A stretch of DNA of 64,000 nucleotides from an uncultured Aquimarina sp. (GCA_947500845.1 CANMTP010000006.1:124001-188000), one strand, 5' to 3'; positions 17,035 through 25,122 are shown, counted from the stretch's first letter. Made by a program: numbers and translations. Notes: generated by a model from the sequence alone, not told the origin.

Positions 17035-17421
17035 TTAATTACACATGCTTCTTGCTACATAGGTTTTATTACCGTTAGAGTTTATATAATAGCAACCTCC
17101 ACGAGGGCCCCGATGATAGGTTCTTGTTGTTCTTGATTGATATTGTTGGCTACTTTGTTTTTCTACAGATCTTAAAGAACTACCATCATTATATGTAGCA
17201 TTTTTGGTAAAGTATTGAACGGTATTTGTTGATTGTGTTTTATTACCAAGTTTTTTATCAATAGCATCTATTCTTGCTTGTATTTGCTGTACTTGTTTGA
17301 TTAGATCATCTCGTTGACGTACTAGTTCTTCTCTTAGATAAAGACTTGTTTCCGTGCTTTGAGAGTTGCATTGATATGATGCAGAAATGAATAAGAATAG
17401 GATTATTAGCTTTTTCATCAT
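17035..17421 (-). CDS. Exported coiled-coil protein with basic-adaptor-like C-terminus
   Basis: 128 residues with a signal peptide. A helical stretch (about residues 27-60) has the heptad look of a coiled coil. The C-terminus reads H-R-G-P-R-G-G-C-Y-Y-I-N and G-N-K-T-Y-V, which resembles the 'PBCV-specific basic adaptor' motif (GPRGG, then Y and GKK-Y-V). Its start codon overlaps the stop of the vWA-like gene by 4 bases (ATGA), showing translational coupling. It precedes the nuclease by 42 bases. It may anchor or deliver a partner such as the nuclease (inference). Confidence 0.65.
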   Translation of the reverse strand: MMKKLIILFLFISASYQCNSQSTETSLYLREELVRQRDDLIKQVQQIQARIDAIDKKLGNKTQSTNTVQYFTKNATYNDGSSLRSVEKQSSQQYQSRTTRTYHRGPRGGCYYINSNGNKTYVARSMCN

Positions 17422-18323
17422 TTCGATAGTATAAAATCCTTTATAAGTTTATCCATATCTGAGGGTAAATCTGCATTCCTAATTTCAAATCGTTTTACTT
17501 TCATTGAAGTCAACCAATTGCTCCAATAGGTTTTGATGATATCTTCTTCGAAAGGACTCTTTTTATCAGGATTAATACCAAGAACTAAGATTTCTAAATT
17601 AGAAAGATTATCTGTTGCTGGAATAAATCCAAAGTTGTCTCTTTCCAACTTCGTTTTCCAATTCGTCGAGGTAAGTTTAAAATTTCGTATATGTTGAGGA
17701 GTAATATATGTAGTAAGATTCTCTTCTCTAATGATTGTATTCACATGATAAATATAACCATCGGTTATAATCACTAGTATATTCCTAAAGCCATCTTCTA
17801 TACAATAATCTTTAATCTTATTTTTGAAGAATCTCCAAGTGTTAGAACCCACATATTTATTATCTTGGATAGCTAGGGTATAAATTTTTTCAGGCTCGGT
17901 CGTATAGGCGTCGTTAATTTTTTCTAGGAGGTCGATCGATGCATTTTTCTTATTTACATGAAATTTTAAATCATTTGAGATTGTATTTACTTCACGATTA
18001 AATGGTTCAGGATCAAAATAAAGCTGAATTTTATCATTCATTTGTCTTACTTTCTTTGTTTGTAAATGTTGTTTGAAAGCTTCTGCTACGGATTGTATAT
18101 ATGCCGCGTCTCTTTTATAGTAATCCATTGACGGGTTTGGATATTTTTCTGGATCTATACGATCAGAAAGATCTAACAGAAAACTAATATTAAGATTATC
18201 GGTTGCTTTTGTTTGCTTTGTAATCTTTTTTTCCACTATTTTTTCCTCTTTAGGTTCACTTGAACATGCGAATAGTGATAAAAGAAGTATGGCAAGCGTT
18301 ATATTTGTATAGAAATGTTTCAT
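17418..18323 (-). CDS. vWA-like lipoprotein
   Basis: 301 residues. The signal ends in S-L-F-A-C-S-S, a lipoprotein site. The body has a von Willebrand A-like layout: a first strand with D-L-S-D-R (compare the DxSxS metal site), a central helix region, and the I-L-V-I-I-T-D-G strand that supplies the last metal-site Asp in true vWA domains. The second Ser of DxSxS is replaced by Arg, so metal binding may be altered. The protein probably sits on the periplasmic side of a membrane and binds partners. It overlaps the next gene by 4 bases and follows the membrane coiled-coil gene by 4 bases. Confidence 0.65.
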   Translation of the reverse strand: MKHFYTNITLAILLLSLFACSSEPKEEKIVEKKITKQTKATDNLNISFLLDLSDRIDPEKYPNPSMDYYKRDAAYIQSVAEAFKQHLQTKKVRQMNDKIQLYFDPEPFNREVNTISNDLKFHVNKKNASIDLLEKINDAYTTEPEKIYTLAIQDNKYVGSNTWRFFKNKIKDYCIEDGFRNILVIITDGYIYHVNTIIREENLTTYITPQHIRNFKLTSTNWKTKLERDNFGFIPATDNLSNLEILVLGINPDKKSPFEEDIIKTYWSNWLTSMKVKRFEIRNADLPSDMDKLIKDFILSK

Positions 18324-18327
18324 GATT

Positions 18328-19590
18328 CTAATTTTTCGTAAATAAGAGATGCTGAAAATCCATCTCGTTTAAGTTATGTTCGGATAGATGTATTTTAGAT
18401 ACTTCTTCACATCTATTTAGTAGTTCATCCTTTTCCTTATGGGGTAACGCTAATTCGGCACTTATTGCTTGATACCATCCTTCTTTGTATTGATAGTGAT
18501 AATGCAGATATTCTTTAACGGGAAATACAAATCCATCTATTTTAGACTGCAATTCTGTTATTTTTCCATTGATAGCAGTTACTTGATGTTTTATTTTATC
18601 TATACTCTCTTGAAGCTCTGATTTTTTAGACAACAAATTTTGAAGTTCTTCTTTTTTAGATCTAATAAATGCTTTTATCTTATCTAGATTTTCATATTCG
18701 TGCATAACAAAATCAAATACTAATCCCCAGATAACATATACTACAAATCCCGCAAAGATAATTCCCCAAAAATCAACACTTTGAATAGCTATTTCCGGGG
18801 TGAATTTTTCTCCAAGAACCGCATTGTACAAAAACATTTTTCTTTCTATCAAATAAGCGAGGATCACATCAAAAACAAAGGTTAAGAGAAATAATGCAGT
18901 GATTTTGAGAAATGCCAGTTTATTTTTCTTTTTTTGAAACATGTGGATCAAATACCCTAATCCCATAAAAACAAAGGGAAGGGTTCCCACAAAAATGGCT
19001 TCCAACAGGCCATCTGATATAGCTTTGTTAAAAGCGTTTGCATCAAATATAGCAGCGGCAATACTATCACTTTCAAAGTCTTTAAAAAAACCTGAATAAG
19101 ATGCAGATATATAAAAAACGAATAAATATATAGTTATTGGAAGTAATAAAAGTAGTCCTATGTAGAACTGTGCCTTAGGTCTTTTGTCTACGTCAATTCC
19201 ATAATTGTCAGGATTCTGTTTTACGTCTACCATTTCAAATTTTTTGGTATCAATGTTGGCTTCTATACTTTTGTCCTGCTCGTTATAGATAGAAATGGCT
19301 GTTTCTCTTTTTTTTAGTTCGGTTCTTTGTCGTTCTTGTTCTTCTCTGTACGGTTGTTTTAAACGTTGTTGTTCTGATAACTGTTTTCTGCATTGATCTT
19401 CAAAACTGTTATATAAATTGTGCAAACCAGTTTTTAATACTACCGGATTTCCTGAAGCTTTAGTAGATGCACCATATCCACTTTGATAATACGTAATTCG
19501 GATTTTTTCTCTGTCCTCTTCATTATTATCATCAATTAGAGGTTTGAATTCTGTTTTTTTGAGAGTAAATATCTTTTTTATGGATTCCAT
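18328..19590 (-). CDS. Four-helix membrane protein with coiled coils
   Basis: 420 residues, not assigned to a known family. Residues 60-110 form a charged helix rich in Glu, Lys, Arg and Gln. Transmembrane segments appear at about 141-163, 196-216, 226-246 and 273-295. Residues about 300-352 form a second coiled coil (K-S-E-L-Q-E-S-I-D-K-I-K pattern), followed by a short C-terminal domain. It lies 3 bases from the TerB-like gene and 4 from the vWA-like gene. It may be the membrane hub linking the cytosolic TerB-like protein to the external lipoproteins (inference from order only). Confidence 0.6.
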   Translation of the reverse strand: MESIKKIFTLKKTEFKPLIDDNNEEDREKIRITYYQSGYGASTKASGNPVVLKTGLHNLYNSFEDQCRKQLSEQQRLKQPYREEQERQRTELKKRETAISIYNEQDKSIEANIDTKKFEMVDVKQNPDNYGIDVDKRPKAQFYIGLLLLLPITIYLFVFYISASYSGFFKDFESDSIAAAIFDANAFNKAISDGLLEAIFVGTLPFVFMGLGYLIHMFQKKKNKLAFLKITALFLLTFVFDVILAYLIERKMFLYNAVLGEKFTPEIAIQSVDFWGIIFAGFVVYVIWGLVFDFVMHEYENLDKIKAFIRSKKEELQNLLSKKSELQESIDKIKHQVTAINGKITELQSKIDGFVFPVKEYLHYHYQYKEGWYQAISAELALPHKEKDELLNRCEEVSKIHLSEHNLNEMDFQHLLFTKN

Positions 19591-19593
19591 AGA

Positions 19594-20001
19594 TTAATTA
19601 TTTATTTGGTTAATAATTTCTTCCATTTTGATGTCCTTTTTAGCACATTCCAAAAGATATTCTGTTAGATCTTCAATATTTTCATCTAAAAACCCAAACT
19701 TTCTACAGTACTTTTTTAGGGTATTACGTTCATCTTCTGTAATCTTTTCATCTGCCCAAATCATTTTTGCTAAATCATAGAGGTATTCAATACGTTCATC
19801 TAATCCTTCAGGAATTATTGATTCATGATCAATTGGGTTAAGTAGTAATTTTTCAAGTTCTTCTTTGGGTATTCCTCTTTCTTCAGCAAAATGATATAGC
19901 ATATTAAGTTCCAGTACATCAAAATTGTCATCAGAAAGTGCCATTTTATAAAGCCTTAGAAAGTGACTTTTAAGTTCGGCTGATATTGTATAGTTTTCCA
20001 T
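19594..20001 (-). CDS. TerB-like helical protein
   Basis: 135 residues, all helical, no signal peptide. The pattern L-Y-K-M-A-L-S-D-D-N-F-D-V-L-E-L-N-M-L-Y-H-F-A-E-E-R-G-I followed by M-I-W-A-D-E-K-I-T-E-D-E-R shows two acidic helix-turn segments. This is the internal repeat of TerB/DUF533-type proteins, which bind metals and occur with membrane and vWA proteins in tellurite/stress-response systems. Family-level similarity is good; a tellurite role is not implied. It is embedded in the nine-gene run between an Excalibur lipoprotein and the membrane coiled-coil protein. Confidence 0.7.
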   Translation of the reverse strand: MENYTISAELKSHFLRLYKMALSDDNFDVLELNMLYHFAEERGIPKEELEKLLLNPIDHESIIPEGLDERIEYLYDLAKMIWADEKITEDERNTLKKYCRKFGFLDENIEDLTEYLLECAKKDIKMEEIINQINN

Positions 20002-20024
20002 ATTAATAGTTTAAAGATTATTGC

Positions 20025-20369
20025 TTAACTGCACTCACAGCCTGATCCCACAACCCACTTGCAGCATGGGTCATTTTCGCATTCGGCTTTTCTTTTATTT
20101 GAGCATCCACAATTTGATGTGGTAGCACATGTCCTTACACTATTTCCTGGTTCTTCACATGCTATACCGTCATTATCTCTATCTAAATCATTTCGACATT
20201 CAGGATCGGCTTCAAATGCGGCTTGTGCCGCTGCTTGAGAAGTGTAATTTGCACAGTTGGTGTCTCTACAACTGGATAACGTATCAATAGGCACTTCTTC
20301 ACTTTCTGAGCAAGAGATTAGTGTTGTGATAAATAGAAAACCTAAGGCTATTGTTTTGATATTTTTCAT
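20025..20369 (-). CDS. Excalibur-domain lipoprotein with Cys-rich tail
   Basis: 114 residues. I-S-C-S-E is a lipoprotein processing site. Residues about 32-76 match the Excalibur calcium-binding domain: C-A-N-Y-T-S-Q-A-A-A-Q-A-A-F, then L-D-R-D-N-D-G-I-A-C-E, where the D-x-D-x-D-G loop would bind calcium. The C-terminal 35 residues carry about ten Cys (C-G-C, C-C, C-E-C groups), suggesting a disulfide knot or metal site absent from usual Excalibur proteins. Excalibur domains are known to accompany secreted nucleases of the SNase type, and one is encoded four genes downstream. Confidence 0.8.
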   Translation of the reverse strand: MKNIKTIALGFLFITTLISCSESEEVPIDTLSSCRDTNCANYTSQAAAQAAFEADPECRNDLDRDNDGIACEEPGNSVRTCATTSNCGCSNKRKAECENDPCCKWVVGSGCECS

Positions 20370-20380
20370 TTCTTATTGTA

Positions 20381-20632
20381 TTAGTTTATTAGAATAGTTA
20401 GTAGGAAAGAAGTTGAGGATATTAATATGAATAATAGAATAAGGCATCCATTTCCTTTAGACTTTTTAAATGATTTTCTATAGGTCAATCCGGGAATTCC
20501 TGTTCTTATAGAATATCCTTTAGAACTTAGAGATCCTCGTTTGGTTCGGTAACTTGGAGATATACCAGATTTACTAACATTTAACCCAAATCCTTTACCA
20601 AGCTTTATTCTTTTGTTGTATTTGAATCCCAT
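20381..20632 (-). CDS. DUF4236 protein with C-terminal membrane anchor
   Basis: 83 residues. The N-terminal about 55 residues (M-G-F-K-Y-N-K-R-I-K-L-G-K-G-F-G-L-N-V-S-K-S-G, then G-I-P-G-L-T-Y-R) match DUF4236, a small beta-rich domain usually found at the N-terminus of bacterial membrane or envelope-stress proteins. A single hydrophobic helix closes the protein. Function of DUF4236 is unknown. It lies 5 bases after the channel gene and 11 before the Excalibur gene. Confidence 0.8.
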   Translation of the reverse strand: MGFKYNKRIKLGKGFGLNVSKSGISPSYRTKRGSLSSKGYSIRTGIPGLTYRKSFKKSKGNGCLILLFILISSTSFLLTILIN

Positions 20633-20637
20633 GATTA

Positions 20638-21414
20638 TTAACGATTAAAGTTTGTGCCACAATTAGGACATTTACACCAATTTTCCTCTTTGTCCTTTTT
20701 AACTTTCTCAATAAAAGCAGAGCTGATAATTCCTGTTGGTAAAGCAATAAAACCTATACCTGTTAAAGCAATTATTGCGCTCAAGAATTTACCAAGACCT
20801 GTAATTGGATAAACGTCTCCATAACCTACGGTCGTTAATGTAGCGACAGACCACCAAAATGCTTCACCAATGTTTTCGAATTTATCCGGCTGTGCCTGAT
20901 TTTCTATATAAAAAATTAATGTAGAAGAGAGAGTTAGTAGAATAAATGCTACAAAAAAAGTTATTGTAAGCTCTGGTTTTGATTCTTTAATTATTACTCC
21001 AATTGTTTTAATCGATTTGGAATATCTACCAAGCTTTAGAATCCTTACCAGCCTCACTAGACGTAAAATCCTCACTATGCGAAGGTCAAAAGAAATTAAC
21101 GTTGGTAAATAAAATGGTAAAATAGAAACTACGTCAATAATTCCGTAAAAAGAAAAAATATATTGAATCCTCGTTGAGTATTTCTCGTTTCTTTTTTTTG
21201 AATTTAAATCGGACACCCAAATTCTTATAGCATACTCTATTGTAAAAGTTATTATGGATACAATCTCAATTATCTGAAAAACTATATAATGGTTAGTATA
21301 TAAAAATTTATAAGATTCTAGAATCAAGCAAATCACATTCAGAATAATGAGGCTATAGATCAAACGAGTGAAATTCTCATTATGATTAATTATATGATGT
21401 AGTTTTTTTTTCAC
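20638..21414 (-). CDS. Voltage-gated-type potassium channel
   Basis: 258 residues with six membrane helices. The filter T-T-V-G-Y-G-D identifies a K+-selective pore. The fourth helix carries regularly spaced arginines (L-R-I-V-R-I-L-R-L-V-R-L-V-R), a voltage-sensor pattern. The protein ends with a short C-K-C-P-N-C-G-T-N-F tail that could bind zinc. It is the first confident gene of the minus-strand run that continues to 16183. A channel in such a run suggests ion flux as either an effector or a signal, but simple K+ homeostasis remains possible. Confidence 0.9.
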   Translation of the reverse strand: MKKKLHHIINHNENFTRLIYSLIILNVICLILESYKFLYTNHYIVFQIIEIVSIITFTIEYAIRIWVSDLNSKKRNEKYSTRIQYIFSFYGIIDVVSILPFYLPTLISFDLRIVRILRLVRLVRILKLGRYSKSIKTIGVIIKESKPELTITFFVAFILLTLSSTLIFYIENQAQPDKFENIGEAFWWSVATLTTVGYGDVYPITGLGKFLSAIIALTGIGFIALPTGIISSAFIEKVKKDKEENWCKCPNCGTNFNR

Positions 21415-21420
21415 TTCATT

Positions 21421-21558
21421 CTATTTAGAAGGTTTCCTCGAATGAGGCTTTACTTGAACCTGTTTTGGACCTGGTTATGATTTATTATGGTTAGGTCTTG
21501 GTGTCGGAGAAGGAGTGGATCTTCTATCCGGTTTTACATGCACTGTTTCCTTTTCCAT
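21421..21558 (-). other. Short Pro-rich ORF interrupted by an in-frame stop
   Basis: From the ATG at 21556-21558 the minus strand reads a 27-residue Pro/Arg-rich peptide (M-E-K-E-T-V-H-V-K-P-D-R-R) ending in TAA at 21475-21477. In the same frame, 17 more codons (P-G-P-K-Q-V-Q-V-K-P-H) run to TAG at 21421-21423, just before the channel gene. The amino-acid style is the same on both sides of the TAA. This suggests one small protein of about 44 residues broken by a point mutation, or chance. Weak evidence. Confidence 0.3.
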
Positions 21559-21568
21559 TGTAATTATT

Positions 21569-21847
21569 TTAGATTGTTATATCTCCGTTTAAAAGATCAA
21601 TTGTATTTAGTTGCATTGCATAATCCACTCGACTTACTTTACTAGAAGTTTTGGCTTTTTTTAGTTCATTCTTTATTGTATTTATTGCATCTATACGTGT
21701 GACTTCGTTTTTAAAAGAAACCTTCCATGCAGTTGTTAAGTTTTTAAGTTTAAGCCACTTTTCTTCTTTTAAAACTTTGTAAAACTTGTCTCTTTGTTCT
21801 TCACTTGCATTAGACAAGTCAATTGTTACTAATACTTTTTGTCCCAT
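21569..21847 (-). CDS. Small hypothetical protein
   Basis: 92 residues from the Met of M-G-Q-K-V-L-V-T-I-D-L-S. The longer version from 21892 adds 15 residues with poor coding character and overlaps an upstream hairpin. The pattern beta-alpha-beta-beta-alpha-beta (V-L-V-T-I-D-L, L-T-T-A-W-K-V-S-F, V-S-R-V-D-Y-A-M-Q-L) suggests a ferredoxin-like fold, in the style of Cas2- or VapD-like small proteins, but there is no catalytic motif I can point to. A hairpin lies 57 bases upstream of the start. Function unknown. Confidence 0.6.
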   Translation of the reverse strand: MGQKVLVTIDLSNASEEQRDKFYKVLKEEKWLKLKNLTTAWKVSFKNEVTRIDAINTIKNELKKAKTSSKVSRVDYAMQLNTIDLLNGDITI

Positions 21848-21903
21848 AATACATTTGATTTTAAGATTAATACAATCCAAACTTACTACCATTGATAACC
21901 AAT

Positions 21904-21924
21904 CCCTTGTGGATTTCCACAGGG
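21904..21924. promoter_or_regulatory. Hairpin upstream of the small hypothetical gene
   Basis: CCCTTGTGG (21904-21912) faces CCACAGGG (21917-21924) across a 4-base loop. On the minus strand it is not followed by a T-run, so it is not an ordinary terminator. It lies in the leader of the gene starting at 21847. Its sequence is nearly the same as the terminator hairpin at 22236-22257. Confidence 0.4.
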
Positions 21925-21941
21925 CAATAATTATTTAACAA

Positions 21942-21977
21942 AAGAAAAAACCTTACAAATTTGAAAGATGTAAGGTC
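21942..21977 (-). terminator. Rho-independent terminator (minus strand)
   Basis: On the minus strand, ACCTTACA pairs with TGTAAGGT across a 10-12 base loop (21950-21976), followed by a run of T (TTTTTTC). It lies about 45 bases after the small membrane protein gene that ends at 22022. Confidence 0.75.
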
Positions 21978-22021
21978 TTTGCTACTTGTTACCCCAAACA
22001 AGTACCGTGTATTTCCAATAG

Positions 22022-22186
22022 TCACGCTTTTGTATTATTTTTTAATTCTAGTAATATAAACCTTAATAGCTGTATTACTTCATTTATTCTGAGCATCCAA
22101 GCTCCTAACAATCTTGTTATAATAATACCACATACGAATACAATGAGGAATATGATTAAAGCAACACCCGATGATATAAATTCCAT
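22022..22186 (-). CDS. Small single-helix membrane protein
   Basis: 54 residues from the Met of M-E-F-I-S-S-G-V-A; the longer reading from 22258 begins in the upstream terminator and is unlikely. Residues about 5-30 are a strongly hydrophobic helix, followed by a short amphipathic C-terminus (I-N-E-V-I-Q-L-L-R-F). It is flanked by its own terminator downstream and the response regulator's terminator upstream, so it is a separate small unit. Function unknown. Confidence 0.6.
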   Translation of the reverse strand: MEFISSGVALIIFLIVFVCGIIITRLLGAWMLRINEVIQLLRFILLELKNNTKA

Positions 22187-22233
22187 TTTAGTTAGTTTTA
22201 AATTAATATTGGTCAAACTTACTTTGATCAAAA

Positions 22234-22262
22234 AAGAATCCCTCGTGGAAAACCACAAGGGA
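22234..22262 (-). terminator. Rho-independent terminator of the two-component operon
   Basis: On the minus strand ATCCCTTGTGG pairs with CCACGAGGGAT across a TTTT loop, followed by TCTTTTTT. It lies 25 bases after the response regulator stop codon and closes the lipoprotein-kinase-regulator transcript. Confidence 0.85.
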
Positions 22263-22287
22263 TAGAAAATATTATATAAAAAGTCAA

Positions 22288-22956
22288 CTAGTCAATTAGA
22301 CCTAGTTGATTAACCGTATAGATAAGTTGTATATTGGTTTTGGCATTAAAATCATCTCGTAGTTTTCGTATTTTATCTTCTATAGATCGTCTACTATTAG
22401 GCGTAATATCGTTTTCTATAAAATATTGGCTTATCTCATCTTGTTTATACCCTTTTGCCAGTAGTTTTAGAAGTTGTACTTCGTATGTATCCAATTGTAA
22501 TACATTTTTTTGGTGCAGGGCATCTTTAGATACCGGGCAAGTATAGGTGTGGCCTTGATCTACCGCGTTGATAGCATTGATGAGTTGGGGTAGTCCATAC
22601 AATCCTTTGCATACGTAACCGTTAATCTTATGGTTTGCAAAAAAAGATTTGATGATGGCAGGTTTTTTTTCTCCTGTAAAAACTATGATCTTAATAGCGG
22701 GTTGTATCTTTTTAACTTCTTCAATTAATTGCTTTCCTGTGGTAATGGTATGTCTTTTATAGTCTAAAGCAAAGGAAAGATCACTAATCAACAAATCATA
22801 AGGATTTCCTTTATGAATCGCTTCTTTTATTTTAAGGATAGTTTTATCGCAGAACTGTGCGGTGTCTACCGATGTATTGGTAAACTCACTTACTGCAGAA
22901 ACAATGCCTAGATTATCGCTATCTTCATCTTCAGCTATCAAGATTTTTGTAAACAT
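22288..22956 (-). CDS. Response regulator (receiver plus LuxR/NarL-like HTH)
   Basis: 222 residues. The receiver domain has the acidic pocket (A-E-D-E-D near residues 8-12), the phospho-acceptor Asp59 in L-L-I-S-D-L-S-F, the Thr in V-F-T-G-E-K and the Lys in Y-V-C-K-G. Residues about 150-222 form a helix-turn-helix (Y-E-V-Q-L-L-K-L-L-A-K-G-Y-K-Q-D-E-I-S) of the LuxR/NarL type. Its start is 12 bases after the TPR histidine kinase, its obvious partner. Targets unknown; an array of repeated boxes upstream of this operon (25412-25499) is one candidate site. Confidence 0.9.
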   Translation of the reverse strand: MFTKILIAEDEDSDNLGIVSAVSEFTNTSVDTAQFCDKTILKIKEAIHKGNPYDLLISDLSFALDYKRHTITTGKQLIEEVKKIQPAIKIIVFTGEKKPAIIKSFFANHKINGYVCKGLYGLPQLINAINAVDQGHTYTCPVSKDALHQKNVLQLDTYEVQLLKLLAKGYKQDEISQYFIENDITPNSRRSIEDKIRKLRDDFNAKTNIQLIYTVNQLGLID

Positions 22957-22968
22957 ATTTGATTCAAA

Positions 22969-24921
22969 TTATGGAGTAAAAACAATGTTTGCTTTAAAAC
23001 CTTCTTCTGGTTTTGAGTCAAAAGTAATGGTTCCTCCAATGTCTTTTATGCGGATTTCCACATTGCTCAATCCATTTTTTGAAATTGTTTTTTTAAGATT
23101 CGTTCCAATTCCATTATCGATATAGTTAACAGTAATTTTTTTCTTCTCTTTTGTAAAGGTCACAGCAACTATAGTTGCCTGGCTATGCTTTTTCATATTG
23201 GTAAGTAGTTCTTTAAGTACCCAATACAGCTCTTCTTTTTTAAGTGGAGACACTTCTGTCCAAAAGCTTGTCTCTAGTTCACTAGTAATAACCTTGGTAT
23301 TTTCATCTCCGTATGAATCTAGAAGGGAGAGGAGTTCATCACCATATTCTTCTCCGGTTTCGATTTTATGATCACGTGAAAAATCTCTAAGCTTATGATA
23401 AACGGTATTAAAACCCTTTAGGATTTTAAGATTTTCCTGATCACTTGTAAAACCTGAAACTTTTTGCAACTGAAGTAGGAGGTAGTAGAGATCATTGCCC
23501 ACCTCGTCATGTAGTTTTTTGGATAATCGACTATTGGTTTTATGTCGTTCTTTTATCCTTGCAATTTTGGTTTGTTGTTTACGATGTCGATTGATAAAAA
23601 TTCCAATACTAGATACTATCAATAAAAGTATTGTGAGAGCCAATTTTTGGTTCTCGTCTTTAGATTTTTCGTATTTATTTTGAGCGATCTGAATATTTTG
23701 CCGAATGACTGTTTCTTGGGCTTCATCGGTTTTATACTTTATTTTAGCAAATTGGTTTTTAATTTTTTGCCTAAACGTATTAATACTGTCATTAAGCCTT
23801 TGATACTCTAAAACGAATTCTTTTTTGGGTTCTTTAGCTAGTGTTAATATATAAGAAAGAGCTTCTAATTTTGCTTCGGCACCTTTTATTTCCTTTGCAA
23901 TTTCAAAGGCGTTTTCTGCATATTGAAGGGCAACTTCATTTTGATTTCTATCTTTGTGATGTGATACAAGATGTATATAACTTGCAAATTGACCAGAGAA
24001 GTCATTAGTCTCTTTTCTTAGTTTTAACGCTTCAATTAACTTATTTAATCCATTAGGGTCATTTAGTTTAGATTTAGCATATGCCATATTATCTAAAACT
24101 CTAGCCTTTGTATTTTTATATTTAGGCTCAAATATTCTTTGATTAGAATATGCTTCTGATAAGGTCTCCAAAGCCTTTTTATACTTACCTTGTTTTATGA
24201 GAATTACCCCTTTCGTATTAATATATTTTATTGCCTCTAAAGTATTTTTATTGACACTGTCTAAAGCTCTTTTATTCCATTCCAGTGCTTCGTCATAATT
24301 CTTTTGTTCTTTTGAGGTAATCGAAAGGTTATGATATGATCCCAAAATGTATTTGCGATCATGGGGGTGTTGTAAAAACTTCAAGGCTTTAATTGCAGTT
24401 TCTTCACTACCAAGGAAATCACCAAGCTTTTTTTGTATTACAGCCATGGTTAACAGTTTTTTCCCTACTTCAGAACTATCTTCTAGTTTTAAAAATAAAT
24501 TTGCTGACTTATTATAAATGGAGTAGGCTTCCAAAAGATTGTTTTTGTAATACTCGGAAAGGCCAATTTTGAATAGGGATTTTGCCATATTCAGAGTGTC
24601 AGAAATAATTGAAGATTTGGAAAACATTTTCTGTGCATAAACTAGAGCACTATCGTATTTTCTTTCGGCATTAAATAGATAAGATTTATACCCCAATTGC
24701 ACAATTAGAGAGGAGTCATCATCTATTTCACTGGTTTCCAATATAAGTGAGTCCAGAGCGGCTTTGCGTTCATTAAAGGAAAGTTTTTTGTTTCGACTAA
24801 TCTTATAATGTTTGGATGAAAAATCGGAGGAAGGATTTTTTTTTGCAACCCTATTTAGATCATTACATGAAATACCAAAAAGCAGTACAAAAAAAAGGGA
24901 TGAAAATATATAATTCTTCAT
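22969..24921 (-). CDS. TPR-containing sensor histidine kinase
   Basis: 650 residues. The signal sequence ends near G-I-S-C-N, so the N-terminus may be lipidated. Residues about 60-380 are TPR repeats in the periplasm. One transmembrane helix lies at about 427-444. The cytoplasmic part carries the phospho-acceptor His471 in K-K-L-H-D-E-V-G-N-D (HisKA_3-like), an N-box in E-L-L-T-N-M-K-K-H-S and the G1 box D-N-G-I-G-T-N in the C-terminal ATPase domain. This TPR-kinase plan is typical of Bacteroidota NarL-type systems. It follows a 50-residue lipoprotein gene by 48 bases. Confidence 0.92.
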   Translation of the reverse strand: MKNYIFSSLFFVLLFGISCNDLNRVAKKNPSSDFSSKHYKISRNKKLSFNERKAALDSLILETSEIDDDSSLIVQLGYKSYLFNAERKYDSALVYAQKMFSKSSIISDTLNMAKSLFKIGLSEYYKNNLLEAYSIYNKSANLFLKLEDSSEVGKKLLTMAVIQKKLGDFLGSEETAIKALKFLQHPHDRKYILGSYHNLSITSKEQKNYDEALEWNKRALDSVNKNTLEAIKYINTKGVILIKQGKYKKALETLSEAYSNQRIFEPKYKNTKARVLDNMAYAKSKLNDPNGLNKLIEALKLRKETNDFSGQFASYIHLVSHHKDRNQNEVALQYAENAFEIAKEIKGAEAKLEALSYILTLAKEPKKEFVLEYQRLNDSINTFRQKIKNQFAKIKYKTDEAQETVIRQNIQIAQNKYEKSKDENQKLALTILLLIVSSIGIFINRHRKQQTKIARIKERHKTNSRLSKKLHDEVGNDLYYLLLQLQKVSGFTSDQENLKILKGFNTVYHKLRDFSRDHKIETGEEYGDELLSLLDSYGDENTKVITSELETSFWTEVSPLKKEELYWVLKELLTNMKKHSQATIVAVTFTKEKKKITVNYIDNGIGTNLKKTISKNGLSNVEIRIKDIGGTITFDSKPEEGFKANIVFTP

Positions 24922-24969
24922 CCCTCTAAATTAATCAAATTATCTTAGTTTAATCCAACTAAAAGTAGA

Positions 24970-25122
24970 CTAGTTTCCTTCATCTTCTTCTATTACTTCT
25001 CCGTCTTCACCTTCGGTGGCGAATTCTTCTATGCCGATTTCTTTGGCAAGATCCGAGGTTGTACATGAAAATAATGACATATTAAATAAAATGATTCCTA
25101 ATATTAAAATTGCTTTACGCAT
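24970..25122 (-). CDS. Small acidic lipoprotein upstream of the kinase
   Basis: 50 residues from the Met of M-R-K-A-I-L-I-L. A longer frame to 25203 is spurious. The signal ends L-F-S-C-T-T, a lipoprotein site. The mature part is only about 30 residues and very acidic (E-G-E-D-G-E-V-I-E-E-D-E-G). It is first in the transcript with the histidine kinase and response regulator. A ligand, brake or accessory subunit of the periplasmic TPR sensor is a reasonable guess, without direct evidence. Confidence 0.65.
   Translation of the reverse strand: MRKAILILGIILFNMSLFSCTTSDLAKEIGIEEFATEGEDGEVIEEDEGN

Noticed and set aside
19594..20001. Tellurite resistance function for the TerB-like gene
   Set aside because: TerB-like folds occur in many contexts, and no TerC, TerD or TerE genes are present.
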